DNA of 64,000 nucleotides from Myxococcales bacterium (GCA_014240065.1 JAAZXR010000009.1:27672-91671); one strand, 5' to 3'; counted from the first letter of the stretch, positions 18,251 to 29,815 are shown. A program made the numbers and translations. Notes: generated from the sequence alone by a model not told the origin.

Positions 18251-20515
18251 TTGGCTCCGTTCGCACTCCTCTTCGGCTTCGTTTCAGCGCTGGCAGCCGC
18301 ACCCGCGCCAAAGACCGCGGTCGCGACCCGCACGGAGTCACCGGTGATCGTCGATGGTCGAGCAGACGACGCCGTCTGGTCTCGCGCGAAAACGCGCGAA
18401 GATTTCATCGAACGCACCCCCAATTTGGGGGCGACACCCCCCTTCAAGGTGAGCTTTCAGGTCGCCTTCGACGACCTCAACCTCTACGTGCTCATCCGAC
18501 ACGAAGGCCTCGAACGACCGATTCGAGTCCGCTCGCTGCGGCGAGACTCCTGGGGAGTCTTCTCGGGCGATTGGACCTCAGTGAAGATCGATCCGCTGCA
18601 CGATCGCCGCACGAGCTACAGCTTCATCACCAACCCCGAGGGCGTTCAGGTCGACGTGCTCGGCCTCGATGATGGCCGGGTGCGACTGCGACAGTGGGAC
18701 TCGGTATGGCGCGCCGAAACACAAATCTTCGACGACGGTTGGCAAGCGGAGATCGCGATCCCTTTGTACGTGCTCGGTCTGCGCCCCGGCGAAGATCCAG
18801 TCATGGGCTTCAATATCACGGTGGGCGATCCGGCGCGCGCCGCCGACATCGACTGGTCGTTGATCCCTCCACAACTCGGCGGGCTCTCCTCGAGCGCCCA
18901 CGGGGATCTCGAGGGGCTCACAGACCTCACGACGAGCAAGGCCCTCGAGGTGATCCCGTTCGTCACCGCGCGCAGTGACTTCTCGCGGAAGTTCACCATG
19001 GATCCGCGTCGTCAGGCCAACCTCAGCGGCGGCGGGGATATGCGGCTACAGATCTCACCGGGAGGCTACCTCGAGGCGACGCTGCTGACGGACTTCGCCC
19101 AGGTCGAGGCCGACGAGGTCCAGGTCGCTCGCGACCGATTCCCGCTATTTTTTCCGGAGCGACGGCCGTTCTTCCTCAACGGGTTGGACGTCGTCAACTT
19201 CGGACGTGAGCGCGAAGCGCAGCTCTTTTTCTCTCGCCGCATCGGTCTCGACGCGGGGCAGCCGGTGCCTATCGTGAGCGGGCTCAAGGCTTACGGTCGC
19301 TCGGATACGGTCTCGTACGCGCTCCTTAACGTACAGACCCTGCGTCGCTTCGCGAACCCCGACATCGAGGGAGACACGGGCACCCCCGCCGAGAACATCA
19401 CCGTCACGCGCGTGCGGGCGCAGGTCACCCCGAAGATGGCGGTCGGCGGGCTCGCCATGGGCAAGACCACCACCGCGAGCGGCGACACCTCTCACGTGGC
19501 CGCCGGGCTCGACGCGGAGCTTCGTCTCCTTCAGAGCAAGCTGCGATTGTACGGATTCGGGGCCGCCACCACGAACCGAGAGACGCTCAAGACCGACGAG
19601 GCCAGCCAGCTGCTTGAGAACCCCGCGCGGAGCGTGGAGACCGCTACGGGCGCCTCTGGATATTTTACGGTGGACTACCGGGGCCTGTACGTGCGGCCGC
19701 GGGTGTCGTGGCTCTGGAGCGACGGGGACTTCGATCCCAAGCTCGGATTTTACCGGCGCCCAGGCACCGCCCGCCAAGACGCTGAGGTCCGCTTCGTCCC
19801 ACGGCCGAAAGCGCTCGGACTCCAAGAGATCAGCTTCGGGCCCAACGTCTCGCTCACCACGGATCCCTCCTACGACGAAATCCTCACCCGAGACATCGGC
19901 GGGTCGTTGAAGTTTCGATGGGCCGGAGGCGGCGAGGCGTCGTACCGGATCAGCCAATACGTCGACACCGTCAAGAACGCGTTCAATTTGTACGACTACG
20001 AGGTGAGCCCCGACACCTATTACGGCATCCGCCACGCGCTCCGGGCAGAGACGCCGCGGAGGTTCCGGGTGTCTGGCAAGACCTCCGTTGAATTCTTCGA
20101 TCTCTTCGCGGGGCGGGCCGTCCAACTGCAAGGTCAAATTTTGGCTCAGCCCGTGCGGTTCTTCGGCATCGGCGCCACCTACACCCACTTGCTCGGGAAC
20201 CTCGGGGCGGGTAAGGACTTCGATTTCGGGTTTCTCAACGGCGTGATGGAGGTGAACTTCTCGCGCAACATCTTCTTCGACTCTCTGGTCCGCATGACCC
20301 TCGAACCGGGCAACGAGCGCATCGGCACCCAGAACCGTTTTCGCTGGCGCTATCGCCCCGGCAGCGACTTTTTCCTGGTCTATCGAAACGACATCCCCCT
20401 CGGCACCAACAGCGCCTCGCCATTTCACGAGCTTGTCTTCAAGGTCAGCTTCTACGCGCGCGCGCTCCTCGACCGCCGCGCACGAAAACGCGAATCCGCC
20501 GCTTCTCCACGCTGA
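18251..20515 (+). CDS. DUF5916 outer-membrane protein with CBM9-like N-terminal domain
   Basis: 754 residues from TTG. A short signal peptide (about residues 1-18) comes first. Next is a CBM9-like beta-sandwich (IVDGRADDAVW, F-Q-V-A-F-D-D-L-N-L-Y-V, W-Q-A-E-I-A-I-P), typical of the family up to about residue 225. The rest (DFAQVEADEVQV, FFPERRPFFLNG, LFFSRRIGL and many amphipathic strands) matches DUF5916, a predicted outer-membrane beta-barrel. Biological role is unknown; sugar binding has been suggested only from the CBM9-like fold. The TTG start is chosen because the signal peptide begins there. It is a single gene with a hairpin-bearing 108-bp divergent upstream region. Confidence 0.88.
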   Translation: MAPFALLFGFVSALAAAPAPKTAVATRTESPVIVDGRADDAVWSRAKTREDFIERTPNLGATPPFKVSFQVAFDDLNLYVLIRHEGLERPIRVRSLRRDSWGVFSGDWTSVKIDPLHDRRTSYSFITNPEGVQVDVLGLDDGRVRLRQWDSVWRAETQIFDDGWQAEIAIPLYVLGLRPGEDPVMGFNITVGDPARAADIDWSLIPPQLGGLSSSAHGDLEGLTDLTTSKALEVIPFVTARSDFSRKFTMDPRRQANLSGGGDMRLQISPGGYLEATLLTDFAQVEADEVQVARDRFPLFFPERRPFFLNGLDVVNFGREREAQLFFSRRIGLDAGQPVPIVSGLKAYGRSDTVSYALLNVQTLRRFANPDIEGDTGTPAENITVTRVRAQVTPKMAVGGLAMGKTTTASGDTSHVAAGLDAELRLLQSKLRLYGFGAATTNRETLKTDEASQLLENPARSVETATGASGYFTVDYRGLYVRPRVSWLWSDGDFDPKLGFYRRPGTARQDAEVRFVPRPKALGLQEISFGPNVSLTTDPSYDEILTRDIGGSLKFRWAGGGEASYRISQYVDTVKNAFNLYDYEVSPDTYYGIRHALRAETPRRFRVSGKTSVEFFDLFAGRAVQLQGQILAQPVRFFGIGATYTHLLGNLGAGKDFDFGFLNGVMEVNFSRNIFFDSLVRMTLEPGNERIGTQNRFRWRYRPGSDFFLVYRNDIPLGTNSASPFHELVFKVSFYARALLDRRARKRESAASPR

Positions 20516-20578
20516 GACGCCCCTCTTCGTTGAGGCGCGAATGTGGCGTCTGAATCCCCTGACCTGCGCGCGCCACCT

Positions 20579-21295
20579 TCACGGCAGCCCCACACGCGCC
20601 GCGAGCGAGACACACGCAGTCTCGACCCGTAACGGCCGGGGCCCGAGCCCGACGCCCCCCAAGCCCGCCTCCTCAAGGCGCGTCACCTCATAGGGGACAA
20701 AGCCCCCCTCGGGACCGACCACCACCAACGTCTCCTCCGCCGTCGACGGGCACGGACGCCCCGCGCCCACGTGCGCGAAGTATCCCGCCGTCACAGTCTC
20801 GAGCAGCGAGGGGACCGCCTCCTCCACGAAGGCCCGAAAGCCGCGATGCCATTGGACCTGGGGCATCCGAGTGTCGCGCCCTTGCTCCAATCCTAGCCGC
20901 AGCTGGCGCCCGACCTCGTCGTCTCCCAGCGCGTGGCTCTGCCAGAAACTTTTCTCCACGCGTCTGGAGTGGAAAAAGTGGAAGCGTTTGATCCCCATGG
21001 CGGTGAGCTGCTGCAGCACCTTATTGAGGGTCGGTGGGCGTGGAAGCGCCACGCAGACCACGAGCGGAAGCGGCGCAGGCGCGACCTCAGTGAGCTCGCC
21101 AACGGACAGCTGCACCTCGCGATCGTCGATCCCAGTCACGACGGCTTCCCCCATGCACCCATCCACGACGCCCACACGCAACGAGTCCCCCACCTTCGCG
21201 CGGTGGACTGTCTTCACGTGCTCATATCGTCGGCCTGACAGCACAACATTGCAGCCCATCGACATCTCCGCCTGCTCGAGCAAGACCAAGTTCAT
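20579..21295 (-). CDS. rsmE: 16S rRNA (uracil-1498-N3)-methyltransferase
   Basis: About 238 residues. It begins M-N-L-V-L-L-E-Q, the typical RsmE opening, and ends with the SPOUT knot motifs V-V-G-P-E-G-G-F and L-G-P-R-P-L-R-V-E-T-A. It methylates U1498 of 16S rRNA using SAM. The open frame extends 13 codons upstream to 21334, but the family start is the ATG at 21295. That leaves a 21-bp divergent gap before the amidohydrolase gene. Confidence 0.94.
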   Translation of the reverse strand: MNLVLLEQAEMSMGCNVVLSGRRYEHVKTVHRAKVGDSLRVGVVDGCMGEAVVTGIDDREVQLSVGELTEVAPAPLPLVVCVALPRPPTLNKVLQQLTAMGIKRFHFFHSRRVEKSFWQSHALGDDEVGRQLRLGLEQGRDTRMPQVQWHRGFRAFVEEAVPSLLETVTAGYFAHVGAGRPCPSTAEETLVVVGPEGGFVPYEVTRLEEAGLGGVGLGPRPLRVETACVSLAARVGLP

Positions 21296-21316
21296 TTGTG
21301 CGATATGCTTCACACG

Positions 21317-23011
21317 ATGGGCCACAAATCGCAACCCGGACGTCGTCGTTTCCTCTCCGCCGCGAGTGGCGCGGCGACCACCGTCTTTTTGTCAGCCTGC
21401 GGCACCAAGAAAACGAGCGTCCAAGCCACCACCGGAGCCGACCTCGTCATCACCGGAGGGACGATTTTGCCGCTCCATCGACTTCATCAGCCCTGTGAGG
21501 CCCTCGCCGTCCGCGACGGCAAGGTGTGGAAGCTGGGAAGCCGAAGCGAAATCGAGGCGCTGGCCGGGACCAACACCAAGAAGATTGATCTTGAAGGTGG
21601 CCTCGCGACCCCCGGTCTCGTCGACTCCCACGCCCACCTCATCAACCTCGGCGCCTCGCTCGAAGAGGTGGATCTTCGCGGCGCGCGCTCGCCCGAGGAG
21701 GTCATCCGTCGCCTCAAAAATGCGAAGCGACTGGGCGACTGGGTCATCGGTCGCGGCTGGGATCAGAACCTCTGGAGCCCTCCCACCATGCCGACCCATC
21801 ACATCCTGACGCGTGAATTCCCGGACCGACCCGTGTGGCTCACCCGCGTCGATGGCCACGCGGCCTGGTGCAACAAAGCGGTCATGGATTTGGCGAACCT
21901 CAACGCAGACGTCGAAGACCCTCCCGGCGGCGAGTTCTTGCGCGGCGAGGACGGCGAGTTGACAGGGGTGCTTATCGACACCGCGATGGACGCGGTCACC
22001 CCTCCGCCGCCATCCCGCGAAGACATCCGGCGATATATCATCGAGGGACAGCGGCACGCGCTCGAGCGCGGCCTCACCGGTGTACACGAGATGGGGATTT
22101 CAAAACTCCAGCATCACGTGGTTAAAAGCGTTGAACGTGAGGGCGCCCTGCGCATGCGACTCAACGCATACGCCGACCGCGAATGGTTCGAGTCTGAGCT
22201 GATGGAGACGACCCCTGAGCCCGTCGCTGCAGAGGCCCTGTACGCGGTGCTCGGCGCGAAGATTTACGCCGACGGCGCCCTCGGAAGTCGTGGCGCCGCG
22301 CTCACCGACAGCTATCACGACCGCCCTGGACACAAAGGCAAGCTGCTCACCTCCCAAAAGCGCCTCGAGCGGCTCGCGCTCGAGTCGATGGAACGTGGAT
22401 GGCAGCTGGCGACCCACGCCATCGGTGACCGCGCGATCCACCAAGTGCTCAACGCCTACGGCCTGGCCGACCAGCGGTTCCGCAGGCGCGACCATCGTTT
22501 TCGCATCGAGCACTGCCAGATCGTGAACGTCAATGACATCGCCGACTTCGCGCGACTCTCCGTCGTCGCGAGCATGCAGCCGACCCACGCCACCAGCGAC
22601 ATGTCGTGGGTGCCCGACCGCATCGGGCAGCGGCGCCTGGAGGGGGCGTACGCGTGGCGGCGGTTCATCAACGCCGGCGTACACCTGGCCCTCGGATCTG
22701 ATTTCCCGGTGGAGCAGGCGGATCCGCGGCTCGGTCTCTACGCGGCCGTCACCCGTCAAACCGTGGGTGGAGCGCCGGAAGGGGGCTGGCTCCCAGACCA
22801 ACGGCTCACGGTTGTTGAGGCGTTGAGGGGTTTCACGACGGAGGCGGCGTTCGCGGCGCGACGGGAGGCGCACCTCGGGGCGCTCGCGCCGGGTATGCAG
22901 GCCGACATCACCTGCTTTGGCGCCGATCTCCGCTCCGCGCCGCACTCGGAGCTCCCAGATATTCCCATCCGCGCGACGATCATCGCCGGGAATATTTGCC
23001 ATCGCGCCTGA
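21317..23011 (+). CDS. Exported amidohydrolase (YtcJ-like, amidohydrolase 3)
   Basis: About 564 residues. The N-terminus has a twin-arginine-type signal (G-R-R-R-F-L-S-A) followed by a lipobox-like F-L-S-A-C-G, so it is probably a membrane-anchored periplasmic enzyme. The metal-dependent hydrolase core follows: LVITGGTI, G-L-V-D-S-H-A-H-L, R-I-E-H-C-Q-I-V, and L-G-S-D-F-P-V-E. Relatives hydrolyse amide or urea-type bonds; the substrate is not assignable. The open frame begins at 21296, but the ATG at 21317 starts the Arg-Arg signal cleanly. The gene ends 13 bp from the convergent gspN stop. Confidence 0.9.
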   Translation: MGHKSQPGRRRFLSAASGAATTVFLSACGTKKTSVQATTGADLVITGGTILPLHRLHQPCEALAVRDGKVWKLGSRSEIEALAGTNTKKIDLEGGLATPGLVDSHAHLINLGASLEEVDLRGARSPEEVIRRLKNAKRLGDWVIGRGWDQNLWSPPTMPTHHILTREFPDRPVWLTRVDGHAAWCNKAVMDLANLNADVEDPPGGEFLRGEDGELTGVLIDTAMDAVTPPPPSREDIRRYIIEGQRHALERGLTGVHEMGISKLQHHVVKSVEREGALRMRLNAYADREWFESELMETTPEPVAAEALYAVLGAKIYADGALGSRGAALTDSYHDRPGHKGKLLTSQKRLERLALESMERGWQLATHAIGDRAIHQVLNAYGLADQRFRRRDHRFRIEHCQIVNVNDIADFARLSVVASMQPTHATSDMSWVPDRIGQRRLEGAYAWRRFINAGVHLALGSDFPVEQADPRLGLYAAVTRQTVGGAPEGGWLPDQRLTVVEALRGFTTEAAFAARREAHLGALAPGMQADITCFGADLRSAPHSELPDIPIRATIIAGNICHRA

Positions 23012-23024
23012 GTGAACTCATCGC

Positions 23025-24629
<1,605 letters not shown>

Positions 24630-24635
24630 GGCCGG

Positions 24636-25220
24636 TTACTCCTTTCCTTCCTGCTGCTCCGGTCGCTCCCACGTCGCCAGGGTCAGATCGACGTTGAGCC
24701 GATCTTCTGTCGACGATGGTGACCGCACGAGGAGGTTCTCCGTGAGCACAACGTGCGTGGGATTCGACTCGAGCTTCGCGACGAAATCGACGAGCTGCTC
24801 AAGGGTGACGCCACGGAGATCAAACTCAACGGCGTTCTTTCTCAGACCATCCTTGAGATCCACAGGCTGCAAAAGCTGCTGGTTCCTCGCGGAGATTCCG
24901 ATCTGCTGGGCGGCCTCCTCGACCGCGGTCGTCAACAGCAGCGACTCCGAAGATATCTTCGACTCCCGCTGCTGTTTTTGGGCCGCCTTGCGCTGGTAGA
25001 CGCCCCCTTGACTGTACGCGAGTTCGATCCCTGCGCGCAGGTCCGACACCCCGTCTTCGAGCTCGTCGAGCTTCATCCCGCGGAAGAAAAACAACAGCGC
25101 CAACGCGGTGACGAACGCCGCCACGACGAACGCGAGCACCAAGGTCCGCTCGCGTGGCTGAAGCCGCGCGACGAACCCGTGACTGTGCCCCCCGAGGGGC
25201 ACCCCTTTTGGATCACTCAT
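24636..25220 (-). CDS. gspM: Type II secretion system protein GspM
   Basis: 194 residues. A short cytoplasmic basic segment, one membrane helix (about residues 28-47), then a coiled-coil region and a ferredoxin-like periplasmic domain (LLQPVDLKDGLRKNAVEF, V-T-L-E-Q-L-V-D-F-V-A-K-L-E). GspM binds GspL and stabilises the inner-membrane platform. Its ATG overlaps the gspL stop (TAATG), with GGAGG seven bases upstream, so translation is coupled. It lies between gspL and gspN in the operon. Confidence 0.88.
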   Translation of the reverse strand: MSDPKGVPLGGHSHGFVARLQPRERTLVLAFVVAAFVTALALLFFFRGMKLDELEDGVSDLRAGIELAYSQGGVYQRKAAQKQQRESKISSESLLLTTAVEEAAQQIGISARNQQLLQPVDLKDGLRKNAVEFDLRGVTLEQLVDFVAKLESNPTHVVLTENLLVRSPSSTEDRLNVDLTLATWERPEQQEGKE

Positions 25221-27037
25221 TACTGCTCCTCCATTTTCGCGGTTCCAAGCTCTCGATAGCAGTTGTGATCGACGATCATCTCAAACACCTTCCGTTCGTT
25301 ACGATCAACAATGCGCCCCTTCGTGATGCCCCCAACACAGCCGAGCAGCTCTAGCTGGATGGCCAGCCGGTCCTGGGCGGACGCGCGCGTGGCTGACATC
25401 TTAAGCTCCATCTTCCGCTCTCGAAGATCGATGGAGCCGAACTCCAGGGCGTCGCTCATCACTATCCCTGCGTTGTTGTCGATCATCTGCAGGCCGGTGT
25501 CACCGTCCCCGTCCCCGGCCGCCGCGCCATCTTCGGGGGCAGGCATCGGTATCGCGGCGCCCGTGGGATCCACGGGGACTCCTCCGTCCATCAGCTGTGG
25601 CAAGGGCGCGAGTGGCACCTCCGGGGGTTGTCCATTCCCAGCATCCGAAGGGGTCGCGGCCAACGCCACCATATCCAGCAGCTCGAGGGCACCGCGCGAC
25701 GGGATCGCCTTCTTGAGATCTGCGCCGCCCACCGACAACACCGCGGCCTCGATCTCCGATCGAGTGGAGAAGGACTCTCCGAAATACTGCTTGGTGACTA
25801 CAGACAACTCCTCGGTGAGGAGCTCGGTCTGGCGCTCGAGCGCCTGCTGTTTGGCGAGCGAGTCGATGCACGCCAGCGCGAAGACAGCGAACCCCACGGC
25901 GACCAGCGTATAAAACTGACGCTGCATCCACCCGGCGTCGCGCTCCACCGCGCTCGCGTCGTCGAGGCGGATAAGCGGGCGCCTCGCTGCGCCGATACTC
26001 GCCCCCAACGCCGAGCAATAGTCTCCCCAACCTGCCTCCGGTGCCTCGCCAACCACTTTCCCCACAGGCGTGATCACCTTCGCGGGGATCCCAACGCGCC
26101 CCTCAAGATACTCTCCGAGCCCCTCGATAAGGGCGCCGCTGCCCGCGAGCCTTAACTCCGTCATCTCGCAGCCAAGCTCGTTTCGGAGCCAGAGTCGCGT
26201 GAGCTCGATCTCTCGAAAGATCACCTCCAGGGTAGATTCGGTGAGCACCGCGACAGCGCGCTGCTGCTGCGAGAGCTCCGGCAGCCCGCCGTGGGGCAAG
26301 AAGGCGCTGTCGCGCTTCAGCTGCTCCGCGCGCTCCTCCGCCACACGATACTCGCGAGCGAAGGCCGCGGTGAGATGCTGTCCACCGCGCCGGACCGAGC
26401 GAATCGCCACGATGCCCTTCTCCGTGATCGCGGAGAGTTCAGACGAGCGCGATCCCATATCCACGATCAGCGCCGCCGGGAGCACCTCCTCGGCCCCATC
26501 ATCTTCATCGCTGGCGTAGGCCTGGACCGGTCCGATCTGCGTTTGGGCCAGCGCCGCCGGCGTGGTGGTGAGGAGGCGGAGGTCGAGCCCCTCCGCGCCG
26601 CACCGCTCTACCACAGCCTCCGTGACCTCCTGTGGAACGGCGATCGCGACCGCGACACCGCCGCCGCGCGTGGCGCTGCTGGCGTGATCATACTTGTACT
26701 CGGTCAGCCCCTTGGGCAACAACTCTTCGAACTCGAACGGCAACACCTGAGCGATTCGCTTCCCGTCGGAGAACGGAAATTTGATCACCCTCGCGCTCGC
26801 CAGATTCCCCGACAGCGCGATACCAGCCGGGAGGCGCTCAAGCCCGTTCGCACGCAGCAGCTTGAGCGCGGCCTCCAACGAGGCCATGCTTCGCCCCTCG
26901 CGATCGAGCGACGCCTCACTCTGCGGTACGTCAGCCTCGTACACCGCGACGACTTGAACGCCGCGAAAGCCCGCCGTGGATACGACGCAGCGGACGTTCT
27001 TTGAACCTAAATCAATTCCAACAAACTGTTGTGCCAT
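25220..27037 (-). CDS. gspL: Type II secretion system protein GspL (PilM-like actin-fold ATPase domain)
   Basis: 605 residues. The N-terminal half is an actin/PilM-like fold (FVGIDLGSKNVRCVV at the start, F-P-F-S-D-G-K-R-I, I-V-D-M-G-S-R-S-S-E-L, E-L-R-L-A-G-S-G-A-L). A membrane helix lies at about 375-390, followed by a periplasmic region with a Pro/Gly-rich linker and a short ferredoxin-like end. GspL links the GspE ATPase to the GspM/GspC inner-membrane platform. A clear ribosome site (AGAGGA) precedes the ATG by seven bases. It is longer than the usual 380-400-residue GspL, and automated annotation may call it PilM. Confidence 0.9.
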   Translation of the reverse strand: MAQQFVGIDLGSKNVRCVVSTAGFRGVQVVAVYEADVPQSEASLDREGRSMASLEAALKLLRANGLERLPAGIALSGNLASARVIKFPFSDGKRIAQVLPFEFEELLPKGLTEYKYDHASSATRGGGVAVAIAVPQEVTEAVVERCGAEGLDLRLLTTTPAALAQTQIGPVQAYASDEDDGAEEVLPAALIVDMGSRSSELSAITEKGIVAIRSVRRGGQHLTAAFAREYRVAEERAEQLKRDSAFLPHGGLPELSQQQRAVAVLTESTLEVIFREIELTRLWLRNELGCEMTELRLAGSGALIEGLGEYLEGRVGIPAKVITPVGKVVGEAPEAGWGDYCSALGASIGAARRPLIRLDDASAVERDAGWMQRQFYTLVAVGFAVFALACIDSLAKQQALERQTELLTEELSVVTKQYFGESFSTRSEIEAAVLSVGGADLKKAIPSRGALELLDMVALAATPSDAGNGQPPEVPLAPLPQLMDGGVPVDPTGAAIPMPAPEDGAAAGDGDGDTGLQMIDNNAGIVMSDALEFGSIDLRERKMELKMSATRASAQDRLAIQLELLGCVGGITKGRIVDRNERKVFEMIVDHNCYRELGTAKMEEQ

Positions 27038-27040
27038 GTC

Positions 27041-28372
27041 TCATTCCTCTCGAAAGAACAGCCAGGCCCCCTTGCCCGAGCTGTTGCTCCGTCCGTATTG
27101 CATGTCGTAGACGGCGTCCACGCGGGTCCTGGCGGCGCCGACATCCGTGATGATCTCGATTCTGTAGTATCGCTCTGGCTCGACGGTGGCGACCTCGCGC
27201 AGCCCGCCCCAGCACGAGTCGTTACGACAGCCCTCGTTCACGCGCACCTCGACACCATCGGGGATGAAGGAGTTCGTCTGCTGCTCGGCGTCGTCCCCTC
27301 CGGTCAAGAACGCCGGCATCATGTACTGATCAGGCTTACCGACGATGCTCTTGAGGTCGGTCAGTTTCTCAAACAAATTGAACTGCCGCGCCTCCACCAC
27401 GAAGTTGGCGAGGGGCAGCGTCATCGCGAGGTAGTTTGGCCCCTCTGTCTTCCAGCGGTCACGCGAAGACACTGCGTGGACGAGCACCGCGGCGATCTGT
27501 CGCGCGGAGGCGAAGTTCACGTTGATCTTGCACGAGCCATAGACGGTCAATTCGTCTCCGAAGGCGGCCACCCAATCGTCATCGATCCCCTCCACGAGCT
27601 GGAGCTCCTCGAGGCTGTCAAGCCGGGCGTTCCTCGGCTGGTAAGGGTCGTACAACTCGGTGTAACGGTAACGCTCTGCGCCGCCGCCGGTCTCCATCCT
27701 GAGGGGATCGAAGCTGCTGCGATTGTCGTCGATATAGTCGACGATGCTGCTCAGCACATCAGTCCTGCGATACGTCTGCCCGTCGGCCTTGTCCTCCTCG
27801 AACAACGGATCGTAGAGGCTGGGAGCCATCAACTGGGCCAGCATGGTCGCGGTCTGGCTCTGCACCTTGCTGCCTTTCGAGTCCGACTTGTTGAGGCAGT
27901 TGACGTTAATCCGGCCGCTCTCCGCCTCGACGCGAACCTCAAATCCCCCGCCTCCCAGCGACAAGTCACCGAGCGCAGACGTGTCCATCCCGACGAAGTC
28001 ACCGAGGGCTTGCGCCCCGTCCTGACTCCCGAAGATCGACATGAGATAGGGCGCCACCTGGGTGATGTCCATCTGGCCGCCGACGAACTCTCGAAACTGC
28101 TTCTGGTTAAACACCATCCGCTGAAGCTCGAACATCAACACCGACAAGCGCAACGCGCCCCGCTGCATATTTCGGGCCTTGACCTTGTCCGCGGTGTTCA
28201 CGGAGCCTTGCCAGTCGACCTTGGCGTCGAGGTTGAAGGTGGTCGTGAACGGGATCATGACGGCCAAGGCCGCGAGCACCATCAGCAACGCGACGCCGCG
28301 CTCACTGCGTCGCGCCGACGGCGCCTCGGCGAGCGCTTCGTTGGGTGGCTGAAGTTGATCGGGTGTCGTCAC
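27041..28372 (-). CDS. gspK: Type II secretion minor pseudopilin GspK
   Basis: 443 residues from GTG. The prepilin-type sequence is R-R-S-E-R-G-V-A-L-L-M-V-L-A-A-L. It lacks the Glu at +5 that other pseudopilins have, which is the known hallmark of GspK. The large domain has the family segments V-E-A-E-S-G-R-I-N-V-N and V-D-Y-I-D-D-N, then L-D-S-L-E-E-L-Q-L-V-E-G-I and K-I-N-V-N-F-A-S. GspK caps the pseudopilus together with GspI and GspJ. It is one of the larger minor pseudopilins, and the N-terminal leader of 24 residues is longer than usual. An AGGA site precedes GTG by about ten bases. Confidence 0.92.
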   Translation of the reverse strand: MTTPDQLQPPNEALAEAPSARRSERGVALLMVLAALAVMIPFTTTFNLDAKVDWQGSVNTADKVKARNMQRGALRLSVLMFELQRMVFNQKQFREFVGGQMDITQVAPYLMSIFGSQDGAQALGDFVGMDTSALGDLSLGGGGFEVRVEAESGRINVNCLNKSDSKGSKVQSQTATMLAQLMAPSLYDPLFEEDKADGQTYRRTDVLSSIVDYIDDNRSSFDPLRMETGGGAERYRYTELYDPYQPRNARLDSLEELQLVEGIDDDWVAAFGDELTVYGSCKINVNFASARQIAAVLVHAVSSRDRWKTEGPNYLAMTLPLANFVVEARQFNLFEKLTDLKSIVGKPDQYMMPAFLTGGDDAEQQTNSFIPDGVEVRVNEGCRNDSCWGGLREVATVEPERYYRIEIITDVGAARTRVDAVYDMQYGRSNSSGKGAWLFFREE

Positions 28373-28376
28373 GTCA

Positions 28377-29081
28377 TCACCGTCCTAGATCAATCTTCTC
28401 CTGCATGACCAAGGCGGTCTGCACGTGATAGGTCACGATCTCTTCGCCCTCGCGAACACCGAGCTTGATCCACACCCGCGTGGGCAGTCGATCGGGCTGC
28501 TCCGAGTTCATGGTGGTCGCCCAGCTGTCGACCCACTCTTGGCGATTGAGATCAAAGTACTTGAGGTCGAACACCTCCACGTCTTCACAGGCGACGTACG
28601 CCGGGAAGTAGTTCTCCATGTTCTCCGGCAGGTCACCCATGAGGCGCCGTGACTCACGACGATAGAGGTGCTGGCGAGAGCGGTCCTCTGGATCCCCGGC
28701 CACGAAGTACTGGATGACGGCCTGATCAGATTCGTTGGCGTCCTGGCGCAGTCGGAGGTGCGCGAAGGTCGAGAACGTCACGTTGTCGCGCTCAAATTCG
28801 TCTCGCCCTTCGAACAGCGTGAAGTGTCGCTGCTCATCGAGCGGCCGATTAAACGACAGGTACGACATCGACAGCTCCGCCGAGATTCGACTCAACGCCC
28901 CGCGGATCGTCTGCGCGCGCTCTTGCAAGACCCGGTTGCGCTGCACACCCCGCATCGTGGACTTAAAGCTCGCCCACACGGAGGTCATCATCATCACCAT
29001 GATGGCGATAGACACCATGACCTCGATGAGGGTCATGCCGCGCGCGCGCGCGCGCCTCGACGCGCCGAGCATCCGGGACAT
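28377..29081 (-). CDS. gspJ: Type II secretion minor pseudopilin GspJ
   Basis: 234 residues. Prepilin signal R-A-R-G-M-T-L-I-E-V-M-V-S-I-A with Glu at +5 of the mature protein, followed by a long beta-rich domain (F-T-L-F-E-G, Q-A-V-I-Q-Y-F-V-A-G-D). The start overlaps the gspI stop by one base (TGATG). A short alternating GC run lies in the basic leader (29039-29056). GspJ is a minor pseudopilin of the tip complex. Confidence 0.88.
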   Translation of the reverse strand: MSRMLGASRRARARGMTLIEVMVSIAIMVMMMTSVWASFKSTMRGVQRNRVLQERAQTIRGALSRISAELSMSYLSFNRPLDEQRHFTLFEGRDEFERDNVTFSTFAHLRLRQDANESDQAVIQYFVAGDPEDRSRQHLYRRESRRLMGDLPENMENYFPAYVACEDVEVFDLKYFDLNRQEWVDSWATTMNSEQPDRLPTRVWIKLGVREGEEIVTYHVQTALVMQEKIDLGR

Positions 29082-29815
29082 CAGTTGATCCCTCCGATCG
29101 AGGGCGTGCGCGACGGCCCGCCGGGCAGGCCGGGCGTGGGCCGAGGGATGCCCGAATCACCGTCCGAGGAATCGTCGTCCGCGTCACCGAACTCCCCGCC
29201 CATTCCCGGGAGTTGCGTCAACCCTTGGGGGTTCGTCCAGAACGTGCTGACCGTCGTCTCGTACTCTTGCTTGCCCTGCTTCCATTTCGCGGTGCAGGAC
29301 GCCTTTCGGATCGAATTCTCGATGGCGCCTTGGACCAACGGCCAGACCATGCCGAACACTCCAACGGTCGCGTCGCCCGTGTCCACCATGCCGTCATCCT
29401 CGACACCGCTCGCGTCTTCAGCCTCATCCTTCGCCCCTTGGATCTGGCTCCACTCCGGGAGCTCGAGGAAGTCAACGAGGCAGTGGTATTCCATGTCGGG
29501 CCAATCTTGATCCGAAAATTCACCGTCAAATTCAACGTCGTTGCTCGGCCAGCCATCTTGTTGCAGCTCCCACTCGATCTCGTGGAGCTGGAATTCCGCC
29601 AAAAATACGGCCGCCGACAGTGAGTGTGCGTAGCGCATCGCCCGGAGGCTCGTGATCTGAGAGCTCAAGAGCGAGGTCAAGCTCATGCCCAAGATCGCCA
29701 CCGCCACCATCACCTCGAGGAGCGTGAATCCGCCATCCTGCCCTGCCGAGCTCGCGGTCCGCCGACTTCGACGCGCTCGCGAGTCGTCGTCGCGACGCAG
29801 CCAACGCCCGCTCAA
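29081..29815 (-). CDS. gspI: Type II secretion minor pseudopilin GspI
   Basis: 244 residues from TTG, overlapping the end of gspH by 4 bp. Prepilin motif D-G-G-F-T-L-L-E-V-M-V-A-V-A-I-L-G near residue 30, with Glu at mature +5. The long C-terminal part, rich in Gly, Asp, Ser and Pro, is larger than in the typical 120-residue GspI. Gene order (after gspH, before gspJ) is the main support for GspI over other minor pseudopilins. Confidence 0.8.
   Translation of the reverse strand: MSGRWLRRDDDSRARRSRRTASSAGQDGGFTLLEVMVAVAILGMSLTSLLSSQITSLRAMRYAHSLSAAVFLAEFQLHEIEWELQQDGWPSNDVEFDGEFSDQDWPDMEYHCLVDFLELPEWSQIQGAKDEAEDASGVEDDGMVDTGDATVGVFGMVWPLVQGAIENSIRKASCTAKWKQGKQEYETTVSTFWTNPQGLTQLPGMGGEFGDADDDSSDGDSGIPRPTPGLPGGPSRTPSIGGIN

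Noticed and set aside
16048..18672. Plus-strand frame of 874 codons across the transporter and oxygenase genes
   Set aside because: It is antisense to two well-supported genes with recognisable motifs, and has the low-complexity look of a shadow frame.
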